A DNA stretch of 64,000 nt, from NCBI RefSeq assembly GCF_024692365.1, contig NZ_JAILMR010000130.1, positions 1-64,000 of the forward strand, given 5' to 3'. Origin of the DNA: Ruminococcus sp. (GTDB taxonomy: Bacteria; Bacillota; Clostridia; Oscillospirales; Ruminococcaceae). Each line of letters starts with the position of its first letter. Position 1 is the first letter of the stretch. The notes under the pieces were generated by a model. That model worked only from the letters and a program-made list of their open reading frames with translations. It did no database searches and was not told the DNA's origin. Below are positions 10,371-19,331 of this stretch, in pieces. The translations under genes were made by a program, and so were the position numbers.

Positions 10371-10916
10371 ATGAAAAAGCCAAGTTTTGTTATAGGTAAA
10401 AAACAGATAGTCCTTGCGGGAATGACCCTGATGCTGGGCATAGCAGTGTATGCAAACTATGCTGTGACTTCGTCGGGCGGCGGGATAAAGACTACCGATA
10501 AGATAGAAAAGCACAGTGCTGAATACGGTGAAGCCGAACTTGTCAGCGTTGATAAGAACAGCACCGATTATTTTGCGCAGGCGAGGATTGAGCGTATGAA
10601 CGCACGCGATGAAGCAAAGGAAACTCTGAAGACCATAATAAACGGCGGTGACGCTACCGAGGAAGAAAAGGAAGTCGCAGCGGAAGAAGCCGCTGCTATG
10701 ACAGGTCGGATGGAATCGGAAAGCAAGATAGAATCACTTGTAAAGGCGGCAGGGTTTACGGACTGCGTATGTTATCTTGACGGTGACAATGCGAACATCG
10801 TAGTCAAGGCAGGTTCGGAGGGATTGATAGCAAGTGAAGCCGCACAGATAAAGGATATACTTTTGAGTGAGGTTTGCGTACCGACTGAGAATATTCGTAT
10901 ATTTGATGTTGCATAA
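10371..10916 (+). CDS. spoIIIAH: Stage III sporulation protein AH
   Basis: KKPSFVIGKKQIVLAGM start, YFAQARIERMNARDEAKETL. Confidence 0.88.
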   Translation: MKKPSFVIGKKQIVLAGMTLMLGIAVYANYAVTSSGGGIKTTDKIEKHSAEYGEAELVSVDKNSTDYFAQARIERMNARDEAKETLKTIINGGDATEEEKEVAAEEAAAMTGRMESESKIESLVKAAGFTDCVCYLDGDNANIVVKAGSEGLIASEAAQIKDILLSEVCVPTENIRIFDVA

Positions 10917-10927
10917 TATAAAGGAAA

Positions 10928-10975
10928 TAACCGTCCGTATCCCGACGTAACGTTTTGGGGTGCGGGCGGTTTTGT
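10928..10975 (+). terminator. Probable intrinsic terminator of spoIIIA operon
   Basis: AACCGTCCGTATCCC ... GGGGTGCGGGCGGTTTT imperfect hairpin with T-tract. Confidence 0.55.
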
Positions 10976-11047
10976 TGGTACGGTTTCGTATTGATGTGGT
11001 CTTAGAATGATACGAATGCATACCACTTGATACCAAAGGATACGAAC

Positions 11048-11080
11048 TTATACCAAATCATACGGTCGTATAATTTGGTA
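11048..11080. repeat. Palindromic intergenic repeat (ACCAAA-N-ATACG/CGTAT-N-TTTGGT type), copy 1
   Basis: accaaatcatacg-gt-cgtataatttggt at 11052-11079; shares 16-mer ttataccaaatcatac with the 55.3-kb intergenic region. Confidence 0.65.
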
Positions 11081-11205
11081 GATGGTTTCATTCAAAAAGA
11101 TTCGCTCGTATACTTTTCGGTGCAAAAGATACATGATAAGTTACGGTGCTATGTGTTCGTATCGTTAAGGGCTGATGTTTAATGCGAAAAAATGCGCTTG
11201 GTGTC

Positions 11206-11234
11206 TTTACTTTTGCAGAAAAATATGTTATAAT
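11206..11234 (+). promoter_or_regulatory. Sigma-A-like promoter for the Asp23 gene
   Basis: TTTACT-N17-TATAAT. Confidence 0.6.
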
Positions 11235-11296
11235 ACTTTCAAGTATACAAATAACGGGGCTGATGTCCCGCTGAATATTTTACGGGAGGTATCATT

Positions 11297-11650
11297 ATGT
11301 CAGAAAACACCAACAAAGTCGAGAAAAGTCTTCATATAAATCAGGACGTTATCGCACAGATCATCACCAACTCTATGGCTGAGGTCGATGGAGTATACGG
11401 CGTAGCACCCGTCATGAAGACACCCAGACAGATCTGGCTCAGACAGGAAAGTGTGGGAAATATCAGGATAGGACTCGTTGACGATGTTCTTTCCGTTTCG
11501 ATAGGTGTCATTCTCAACAACGGCACCAATGCGATAACCGCTGCCGAGATGATACAGGAGCAGGTCAAGAGCGCTGTGCAGACAATGCTGGGGCTCACCG
11601 TTGCCAAGGTTAACGTAACGATCTGCGGCGTTCATTTCAGTGAGGACTGA
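11297..11650 (+). CDS. Asp23/Gls24 family envelope stress response protein
   Basis: HINQDVIAQIITNSMAEVDGVYGVAP..., next to nusB as in many Firmicutes. Confidence 0.88.
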   Translation: MSENTNKVEKSLHINQDVIAQIITNSMAEVDGVYGVAPVMKTPRQIWLRQESVGNIRIGLVDDVLSVSIGVILNNGTNAITAAEMIQEQVKSAVQTMLGLTVAKVNVTICGVHFSED

Positions 11651-11698
11651 TACCGCAATTATCAATGTATCAGAATAATTTTTGTTAGGAGTGTTTGT

Positions 11699-12112
11699 GT
11701 GGCAGGAAGACGAGAAGTAAGACAGGCTGCTTTTCTGCTGTCTTTTGAAAAAATGTTTTTGGACGATGATCTGGATAAGATATTTGAGAGTGCCGAGGAA
11801 CTTGGTGAGTTCATACCTGTGAACGATGAGGTAAAGGCTCTTGTACGCGGCATATTCGATAAGCAGGAGGAGCTTGATTCCATAATATCGAAGTATTCCG
11901 ACAAGCGCGCTGTCAGCCGTATCCCGAAGGTAGATCTTACTGCGCTTAGACTTGCTATCTACGAAGCGCTTTATGATGAAAAAGTACCTGTGAACGTTGC
12001 GATAAGCGAGGCTGTTTCTCTTACCGAGAAGTATGCACTCGAACCTGATATTGCTTTCGTTAACGGTCTCCTTGGTTCATTTGCAAAGGATATCAAAAAG
12101 GGCGAGAACTGA
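11699..12112 (+). CDS. nusB: Transcription antitermination factor NusB
   Basis: RREVRQAAFLLSFE...PKVDLTALRLAIYE...FVNGLLGSFAKD. Confidence 0.92.
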   Translation: MAGRREVRQAAFLLSFEKMFLDDDLDKIFESAEELGEFIPVNDEVKALVRGIFDKQEELDSIISKYSDKRAVSRIPKVDLTALRLAIYEALYDEKVPVNVAISEAVSLTEKYALEPDIAFVNGLLGSFAKDIKKGEN

Positions 12113-13053
12113 TGGGCGTATACTTAGGTATAGACACCAGTAATTACAGGACGAGCTGTGCGCTGTATGACAGTGTTATGGGAGAAGTTAAGTCGTGCAG
12201 ACAGCTTCTGCCCGTGAAAAAAGGTGAGCGCGGATTAAGGCAGTCAGACGCGGTGTTCCATCATACCAAACAGCTTCCATCGCTTATTGAGGAACTGTTT
12301 GCTGATAAACCGCAGTTGTCGGGTTGTGCATATTCCTATGCCCCGAGGGAAGTTGAGGGATCGTATATGCCTTGCTTTCTTGTGGGTGAAAACGTGTGCA
12401 GAGCAGTTTCTGCGGCGGCGGGGATAGTGCCCGAACGTACCTCTCACCAGAAAGGTCATGTGCTGGCGGCGCTGTATTCCTGCAAAAAGCTCGGTCTTCT
12501 CGATAGCGGCGAACCTTTTCTTGCGTTCCATGTCAGCGGCGGTACTACGGATATGCTGCTGTGCAGAGGGGACAAGGAAAAGGTCGTTTCTTTGACGGAG
12601 GCAGGTCATTCCGATGACCTTAAAGCGGGTCAGTGTATCGACAGGCTGGGTGTAAGGCTGGGACTGGATTTTCCATGCGGTGAGGAACTTGAAGAGCTCG
12701 CACGCAAAAGTGATAGGGAATTCAGGATAAGACCCTCGGTAAAAGGGCTTGACTGCTCGCTTTCGGGCGTTGAGAACAAGTGCATGGCTATGCTTGAAAA
12801 AGGGGAGTCACCCGAGGATACGGCTAAGTTCTGTCTGGACTATATCTGTGAGACCATTTCGGCTATGACAAAGGCGGGTCTTGAAAAATACGGCGATATG
12901 CCCGTTATCTATGCAGGCGGCGTCATGGCGGACAAGCTTATTGCTGATAAGCTTTCCGAAAGATTTGACGCATATTTTGCTGCGCCGGATTTTTCGGGGG
13001 ATAATGCTGTGGGCATAGCACTTTATGCCTCGATGAAAGGAAAAGCGCAATGA
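12112..13053 (+). CDS. TsaD/Kae1-like peptidase M22-family paralog
   Basis: YLGIDTSNYRTSCAL ASKHA start, SHQKGH metal motif, FHVSGGTTD. Confidence 0.8.
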   Translation: MGVYLGIDTSNYRTSCALYDSVMGEVKSCRQLLPVKKGERGLRQSDAVFHHTKQLPSLIEELFADKPQLSGCAYSYAPREVEGSYMPCFLVGENVCRAVSAAAGIVPERTSHQKGHVLAALYSCKKLGLLDSGEPFLAFHVSGGTTDMLLCRGDKEKVVSLTEAGHSDDLKAGQCIDRLGVRLGLDFPCGEELEELARKSDREFRIRPSVKGLDCSLSGVENKCMAMLEKGESPEDTAKFCLDYICETISAMTKAGLEKYGDMPVIYAGGVMADKLIADKLSERFDAYFAAPDFSGDNAVGIALYASMKGKAQ

Positions 13054-14270
13054 GTGTTCTGACGGTAAGTCAGCTCAACAAACTGCTGGCATTCAAGATT
13101 AAGCAGGAGCTTAAATTTAAAGGTGCGGCGGTAAAGGGCGAGATATCAAATTTCAGTATACATTTCAAGACGGGTCACGCCTTTTTTACGATAAAGGACG
13201 AAACCAGTTCCATAAAGTGCATCATGTTCGCGGGGCGGGTAAAGAAGCTTAAAGCTCTGCCCGAAAACGGCATGAGCGTACTTGTTATGGGCGATGTTGA
13301 AGTGTATGAGCGCGAGGGCTCATGCCAGATAATCGCGACGGAGATAGCTGTTCTCGGCAGTACGGGCATAGCTTTTGCGAAAAACGAGCTTCTGAAAGAC
13401 AAGCTCAAAAAGCTGGGCGTGTTTGACCAGTCAAAGAAAAAAGCCTTACCCGTGGTTCCGAAAAAGCTGGCGGTGGTAACATCGGCGGACGGTGCTGCTT
13501 TGCAGGATATACTGAATATCGTGGGCAGACGTTATCCCGTATGCACGGTGGAAGTCTATCCTGCAACGGTACAGGGTGACACTGCACCTGCATCCGTTTG
13601 CGGTGCGCTGAAAGCCGCTGACAGAAGCGGTGCTGATACAATAATTCTTTCAAGGGGCGGAGGTTCTTCCGAAGACCTTGATGCTTTCAATTCGGAGATA
13701 GTTGTTATGGCGGTGGCGGATTGCGTCACACCTGTGATATCTGCTGTGGGGCACGAGACCGATACCACTCTTGCAGACTATGCCGCCGATATGCGGGCAC
13801 CTACGCCATCTGCGGCTGCAGAGCTTGCAACTCCCGATATCGTGGATATGTATGCGGCGGCAAACGTTATGAAAGCACGGCTGGATTCCGCTTTTGGAAT
13901 GTATCTCCGCGGCAGAATGATCGAACTTGAAAAGCTGGATACAAGGCTGAGGGCTTCTTCACCGAAACGTCGGCTGAAAGAATCCGAAAAGCGTCTTGAA
14001 GAAGCGGCGGGCAGACTTCGTATGCTGATGGAGAACAAGCTTAAAGTCAGCGAGCTTAGTCTGGAAAGGGCAGAAGCTCAGCTGAGGACTTTAAGCCCAT
14101 ACAATGTTCTCGGCAGGGGATATGCCCTTGTGGAAAGCGGTGGTTCTGCCATAACTTCGGTGAAAGATATCACTGAGGGCATGGAGATATGCGTAAGATT
14201 CGCCGATGGCAGCGTAAGTGCTGTCACTGCAAAGATCAATGACCGAAAGGCTGATATAAATGACATTTGA
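13050..14270 (+). CDS. xseA: Exodeoxyribonuclease VII large subunit
   Basis: OB-fold N-term VKGEISNFSIHFKTGHAFFTIKD; RGGGSSEDLDAFN; ISAVGHETDTTLADYAADMRAPTPSAAAE. Confidence 0.96.
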   Translation: MSVLTVSQLNKLLAFKIKQELKFKGAAVKGEISNFSIHFKTGHAFFTIKDETSSIKCIMFAGRVKKLKALPENGMSVLVMGDVEVYEREGSCQIIATEIAVLGSTGIAFAKNELLKDKLKKLGVFDQSKKKALPVVPKKLAVVTSADGAALQDILNIVGRRYPVCTVEVYPATVQGDTAPASVCGALKAADRSGADTIILSRGGGSSEDLDAFNSEIVVMAVADCVTPVISAVGHETDTTLADYAADMRAPTPSAAAELATPDIVDMYAAANVMKARLDSAFGMYLRGRMIELEKLDTRLRASSPKRRLKESEKRLEEAAGRLRMLMENKLKVSELSLERAEAQLRTLSPYNVLGRGYALVESGGSAITSVKDITEGMEICVRFADGSVSAVTAKINDRKADINDI

Positions 14271-14448
14271 AGAAAATCTGCAAAGACTTGAAGAGATAGT
14301 GGGGCAGCTTGAAAGCGATAAACTCCCTTTGGATAAGGCGCTTGAACTTTACAAAGAGGGCGTGGGTCTGACGGCAGACAGCAAAAAAGCTCTGGAGAAC
14401 GCCAAACTCACGGTAAAAACTATGAACGGAGAAAATACTGATGACTGA
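14260..14448 (+). CDS. xseB: Exodeoxyribonuclease VII small subunit
   Basis: MTFEENLQRLEEIVGQLESDKLPLDKALELYKEGV. Confidence 0.95.
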   Translation: MTFEENLQRLEEIVGQLESDKLPLDKALELYKEGVGLTADSKKALENAKLTVKTMNGENTDD

Positions 14449-15334
14449 TAGACATGAACAGCTATTGAATGCTTATGCTGAAAAAATAAATGAGCAGCTG
14501 TTGAAATTCACCGAAAATAAGCCAGAACTTCAAAGTGCTGTGCTTCAGGCGATGGAGTATTCACTTTCTGCGGGCGGCAAAAGGCTCAGACCTATCCTGA
14601 TACTTGAATTTTATCGTATGTGCGGCGGCGAGAACATCGACAAGATGGTGAAGCTTGCCTGCGCGGTTGAGCTTATCCACACATATTCGCTGATACATGA
14701 CGATCTGCCCTGCATGGATAATGACGATTTCCGCAGGGGCAAGCCCTCATGCCACAAGGCTTTTTCCGAGGATATAGCTCTGCTTGCTGGCGATGCGCTG
14801 AATACTCTTGCTTTTGAGGTCATCACAGACTGCGCTATGGAAGGAACTATATCGGCTGAAACAGCTGTTATGCTCATATCGGTGCTTTCAAAAGCCATCG
14901 GTACCTACGGGATGATCGGCGGTCAGGTGATCGATCTTCAGACAGAGAATGAAGTTATCGACCTTGAGACACTGAATACTCTTCAGGCTTATAAAACAGG
15001 TGCTCTTATTGAAGCTGCCTGTGTTATGGGCGTTATACTTTCGGGCAAGATGGAGTATATCCCTGCGGCGGCAGACTATGCTCAGGCAATGGGCAGAGCT
15101 TTCCAGATTGTTGATGATATCCTTGATGTTACCGGTACTTTTGAAGAACTGGGCAAGCCTATCGGCAGCGACAGCGAACAGCACAAGAACACCTACGTTT
15201 CTCTGCTGGGTCTGCAAAGGTCGAGACAGAAAGCGGCTCAGCTGACTGTTACAGCACTGGGTGCTCTGAAGAAATTTGAAAATAACGAATTTTTGTTTGA
15301 GCTCACTCAGGAGCTGCTTGAAAGACGCTCATGA
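14441..15334 (+). CDS. ispA: Polyprenyl (farnesyl/geranyl) diphosphate synthase
   Basis: GGKRLRP, HDDLPCMDNDDFRRG, QIVDDILD. Confidence 0.94.
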   Translation: MTDRHEQLLNAYAEKINEQLLKFTENKPELQSAVLQAMEYSLSAGGKRLRPILILEFYRMCGGENIDKMVKLACAVELIHTYSLIHDDLPCMDNDDFRRGKPSCHKAFSEDIALLAGDALNTLAFEVITDCAMEGTISAETAVMLISVLSKAIGTYGMIGGQVIDLQTENEVIDLETLNTLQAYKTGALIEAACVMGVILSGKMEYIPAAADYAQAMGRAFQIVDDILDVTGTFEELGKPIGSDSEQHKNTYVSLLGLQRSRQKAAQLTVTALGALKKFENNEFLFELTQELLERRS

Positions 15335-15358
15335 TCTCGGCGAAGGGAGTTTAAGATT

Positions 15359-17197
15359 ATGGCGGATAAAAAAGTCGATCTGTTCAGCATGGATCTGCCC
15401 GCAGACGTGAAAAAGCTGAATTATAACCAGTGTGACGATCTTTGCAGACAGATAAGAACGCTTCTGATAAAGACAGTTTCAAAAAACGGCGGACATCTTG
15501 CGTCGAATCTGGGTACAGTTGAACTTACTGTGGCACTACACAGGGTTTTTGATTCACCCGAGGATAAGATAGTCTGGGACGTGGGACATCAGGCGTATAC
15601 CCACAAGATACTGACAGGCAGGCGTGACAGTTTCTCCACACTGCGCAAAAAGGATGGTATCTCGGGATTTTGCCGTCCAGATGAATCGAAGCATGACGCA
15701 TTCATAAGCGGACACAGTTCCAATTCAATATCTGCGGCGCTTGGTATAGCCTATGCGTACAAACTCAAAGGGGACCCCCATCATGCGATTGCTGTTCTCG
15801 GGGACGGCGCAATGTCTGGTGGTCTCAGCTTTGAGGGTCTTAACAACGCAGGCAAAAGCGATACGAACATCATTGTTATACTGAACTATAACGAGATGTC
15901 AATTTCCCGCAACGTGGGAAGTATGGCAAAGTATCTTGCTACACTGCGCACGAAGGATTCATATAAAAAGACGAAAACAGCTGTACAGAGGGTGCTTGAC
16001 GCTACACCTGTTGTGGGTCAGCCTGTTAAACAGGTGATGAAATCCTCTAAGAATGCTTTTAAGAATATGCTGCTGCACAGCACCATGTTCGATGAGCTGG
16101 GATTTGAGTTCATAGGACCTCTTGATGGTCATAATATAGAAGAACTGGAGGCAGGACTTCGTGCCGCAAAAGCCGTGAATAAGCCTGTTTTCGTTCATGT
16201 TAACACTGTCAAGGGAAAAGGATATGCACCCGCAGAAGCTAATCCCGGGGAGTTCCATGGCGTGGGTTCATTTGAGATTTCCACAGGCAATCCCGATGTT
16301 GTCAGCGCTGACAGTTTTTCTACCGTAATGGGCAAGGAACTCTGCAGGCTTGCAAGGGCAGATAAGCGCATTTGTGCAGTTACAGCCGCCATGAAATACG
16401 GTACGGGTCTGCAATATTTTGCCAAGGCATTCCCCGACAGATTTTTTGATGTTGGCATAGCCGAGGAACACGCTGTAACATTCTGCGGAGGTCTTGCGGC
16501 GGCGGGAATGATACCTGTTTTCGCTGTTTATTCCACGTTCTTGCAGCGCAGCTACGATCAGCTTATCCACGACCTAGCCATTGGCGGACTTCACGCAGTT
16601 ATATGCGTTGACCGCGCGGGCATTGTCGGCAGTGACGGCGAGACTCATCAGGGCATTTTTGATATCTCGTTCCTGACCGCGGTGCCGAATGTGACTATCT
16701 ATTCGCCATCGGATTATCAGGAACTCAGGCTTTGTCTTAAAAAGGCAGTTTTTGAAGAAAAAGGCATAGCTGTTGTCCGCTACCCGAGAGGAAAAGATGT
16801 GTCAAGCTGTGGACTTGACTGTGTTAAAACCACCTGTTTCCACAGTAAAAACGGCGGAAATACTCTGCTGATGGCTTACGGAAGACTTTACAACAATGTT
16901 TGCAAGGCAGCCAATATTCTGAAGAAGAAAGGCATTGTCTGCGATACGATGAAGCTTGTCAAGATATTCCCCTTGACTGATAACATTGCTGATATAGTCA
17001 AAGGTTATGACAAGGTGCTTTTTTTTGAAGAAGCCTATGCGGACGGTTCAATTTCCGAGAAGATGTCCGCTATGTGCGGCAATGTTGAAGCTTTCAACAT
17101 CAAGGGTCTGGTACCTCACGGCGACCCTGATACTCTGCTTGATGAACTCGGTCTTTCTGCTGAAAAGATAGCGCAGACAACCGAAGAGAGGATTTAA
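15359..17197 (+). CDS. dxs: 1-deoxy-D-xylulose-5-phosphate synthase
   Basis: GGHLASNLGTVELTVALH, VWDVGHQAYTHKILTGR, DRAGIVGSDGETHQG. Confidence 0.96.
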   Translation: MADKKVDLFSMDLPADVKKLNYNQCDDLCRQIRTLLIKTVSKNGGHLASNLGTVELTVALHRVFDSPEDKIVWDVGHQAYTHKILTGRRDSFSTLRKKDGISGFCRPDESKHDAFISGHSSNSISAALGIAYAYKLKGDPHHAIAVLGDGAMSGGLSFEGLNNAGKSDTNIIVILNYNEMSISRNVGSMAKYLATLRTKDSYKKTKTAVQRVLDATPVVGQPVKQVMKSSKNAFKNMLLHSTMFDELGFEFIGPLDGHNIEELEAGLRAAKAVNKPVFVHVNTVKGKGYAPAEANPGEFHGVGSFEISTGNPDVVSADSFSTVMGKELCRLARADKRICAVTAAMKYGTGLQYFAKAFPDRFFDVGIAEEHAVTFCGGLAAAGMIPVFAVYSTFLQRSYDQLIHDLAIGGLHAVICVDRAGIVGSDGETHQGIFDISFLTAVPNVTIYSPSDYQELRLCLKKAVFEEKGIAVVRYPRGKDVSSCGLDCVKTTCFHSKNGGNTLLMAYGRLYNNVCKAANILKKKGIVCDTMKLVKIFPLTDNIADIVKGYDKVLFFEEAYADGSISEKMSAMCGNVEAFNIKGLVPHGDPDTLLDELGLSAEKIAQTTEERI

Positions 17198-17198
17198 G

Positions 17199-17990
17199 AT
17201 GAGATTAGACGTCTACCTTACTGAGAACGCCCTTGCCAAAAGCAGGGAGCGTGCCAAGACAATGATAAAGTCGGGCTGTGTAAAGCTCAACGGCAGCGTC
17301 TGTACCAAACCCGCCGCAGAGGTGGCTGATGGTGATAAAGTCGAGGCGGATGACAGCAGTTTTGACTATGTCGGCAGAGGTCTTATCAAACTTGAAACTG
17401 CATTTCAAGCATTTCCACTTGACATAAATAGACTCGTCTGCGCTGATATCGGTGCATCAACGGGGGGATTTACCCAGTGTATGCTGAAACGGGGCGCAAA
17501 ACTCGTTTTTGCGGTAGATGTCGGTCGCGACCAGCTGGACAAAGTTCTTCTTGAAGATGAACGTGTGGTAAATATGGAAGGTGTAAATGCGAGATACTTG
17601 ACATCTGCTGATTTTCCTGAAAAACCGCAGTTTATCAGCGTTGATCTCTCTTTTATTTCCCTTACACAGGTGATACCTGCACTGGTTTCCTGTCTGGAAT
17701 CGGACGGAAAAATGGTGGTGCTGATAAAGCCGCAGTTTGAAGCAGGAAAGGCTGCACTGAACAAAAAGGGCATAGTCAGGGATAAAAAATACCATCTTCG
17801 CGTACTGCGTGATATGACTGCGTTTTTCACAAGCTGCGGTCTTTCCGTGGTGGGAATAGTTCCCTCGGGAATAACTGGCGGCGACGGCAACAGGGAATAT
17901 CTGGCATATCTTATAAATGATGGACGGGCTGCAGCTGCATCTATCGATTTGAAAAAGCTCGTTGAAAATGCTTTTCTAGTGGGTGAGTAA
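17199..17990 (+). CDS. TlyA family RNA methyltransferase
   Basis: S4 domain then GASTGGFTQCMLKRGA, SVDLSFISL. Confidence 0.93.
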   Translation: MRLDVYLTENALAKSRERAKTMIKSGCVKLNGSVCTKPAAEVADGDKVEADDSSFDYVGRGLIKLETAFQAFPLDINRLVCADIGASTGGFTQCMLKRGAKLVFAVDVGRDQLDKVLLEDERVVNMEGVNARYLTSADFPEKPQFISVDLSFISLTQVIPALVSCLESDGKMVVLIKPQFEAGKAALNKKGIVRDKKYHLRVLRDMTAFFTSCGLSVVGIVPSGITGGDGNREYLAYLINDGRAAAASIDLKKLVENAFLVGE

Positions 17991-17991
17991 T

Positions 17992-18855
17992 ATGAAAGTT
18001 TTTTTATATCCCAATCTGGGTAAAAATCGCTGTGCCGAGATCACGGCTGAAGCGTGTAATGTTCTTCGCAGCTGCGGAATAGGTTTTTCGGTTAGCGAGA
18101 AGTACAAAGATGTTTTTGCTGATGTCAGCGGCATGGTTTTCGGCAGCACCGAGGAATGTATGGATAACGCTGATATCATCATTGCCATCGGCGGCGACGG
18201 CACTATACTCAAATGCGCTGGTCGAGCTTCAAAGCTCAGAACGCCTATCCTTGGCATAAACTGCGGAAGACTGGGTTTTATGGCGTCTCTTGAACGTTCT
18301 CAGCTTGATTTGCTGCGAAACCTCAACGAGGGTAAATACACCATCAGCCGACGCATGATGCTTGAAGCTTCCGCAAGCGGTGAAGAAGGAACTTATTCCG
18401 CTCTCAATGATGTTGTTGTTTCGAGGTCGGACGACTGCAAGATATCGGATTTTGAAGTCGTTAAGGATGGTCAGATAGTTTCCGTCATCAGGGCAAACGG
18501 CGTGATATTCTCAACAGCCACAGGCGCTACGGCTTATTCGCTTTCGGCGGGCGGTGCGATAATCGAGCCCGAGATGGAGTGCATCGAATTCACCCAGATA
18601 TGCCCGCATACGCTGTTTGCAAGGTCGATGATATTCTCGGCTTCAAGCGATATAATAGTCAAGTGTCACACAGCGGACAACGCCCATGTTCATCTCAACG
18701 TTGACGGCAATATCGTTTACAGACTGTCAGACGGAGATGAGATAAATATCAGGCGGGCTAAGGAGAGCCTTGATATTATCGATATCTGCGGCGGAAGCTT
18801 CTTCTCGTCGGTAAACACCAAACTTATGAGACCTCTAAAGGATACGGAGGGATAA
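17992..18855 (+). CDS. nadK: NAD kinase
   Basis: IAIGGDGTILKCA, GINCGRLGFMA, FSTATGATAYSLSAGGAI. Confidence 0.93.
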   Translation: MKVFLYPNLGKNRCAEITAEACNVLRSCGIGFSVSEKYKDVFADVSGMVFGSTEECMDNADIIIAIGGDGTILKCAGRASKLRTPILGINCGRLGFMASLERSQLDLLRNLNEGKYTISRRMMLEASASGEEGTYSALNDVVVSRSDDCKISDFEVVKDGQIVSVIRANGVIFSTATGATAYSLSAGGAIIEPEMECIEFTQICPHTLFARSMIFSASSDIIVKCHTADNAHVHLNVDGNIVYRLSDGDEINIRRAKESLDIIDICGGSFFSSVNTKLMRPLKDTEG

Positions 18856-18857
18856 AT

Positions 18858-19331
18858 ATGAAAACTGATCGTCACGAACTTATACTAAAGCTTGTTCAGG
18901 AAAGAGTGATAGACACGCAGGAAAGCCTTCGTGCGGCGCTGGAAGAGAACGGCATGACCGTCACTCAGGCGACTCTTTCGAGGGATATCAAGGAGCTTTC
19001 GCTAATCAAAGTCAGCACTGAGCTGGGTGTGAGCAGATATGCAGTGCCGCGTCTCAGCAAAGAGGGTCTTGACCGCGGCGGCAGCGATACCCTCAGACTT
19101 CTTCACAGCTCCGTTATATGCGTCGATCACGCCATGAACACGGTTGTAATAAAGTGCCATGTGGGTATGGCGCAGGCTGTCTGTGCTAAACTCGATACCA
19201 CTGATATCGAGAATTCCGTAGGCACTATTGCGGGCGACGACACCATCTTTATGCTTATGAGAACCCAGAAAGACGCTGAAAGACTGGTGCGCGAGCTCAA
19301 TACCATTTTGTACAGCAAGGACGAAAAATAA
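18858..19331 (+). CDS. argR: Arginine repressor
   Basis: RHELILKLVQERVIDTQESLRAALEENGMTVTQATLSRDIKELSLIKV; GTIAGDDTIF. Confidence 0.94.
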   Translation: MKTDRHELILKLVQERVIDTQESLRAALEENGMTVTQATLSRDIKELSLIKVSTELGVSRYAVPRLSKEGLDRGGSDTLRLLHSSVICVDHAMNTVVIKCHVGMAQAVCAKLDTTDIENSVGTIAGDDTIFMLMRTQKDAERLVRELNTILYSKDEK

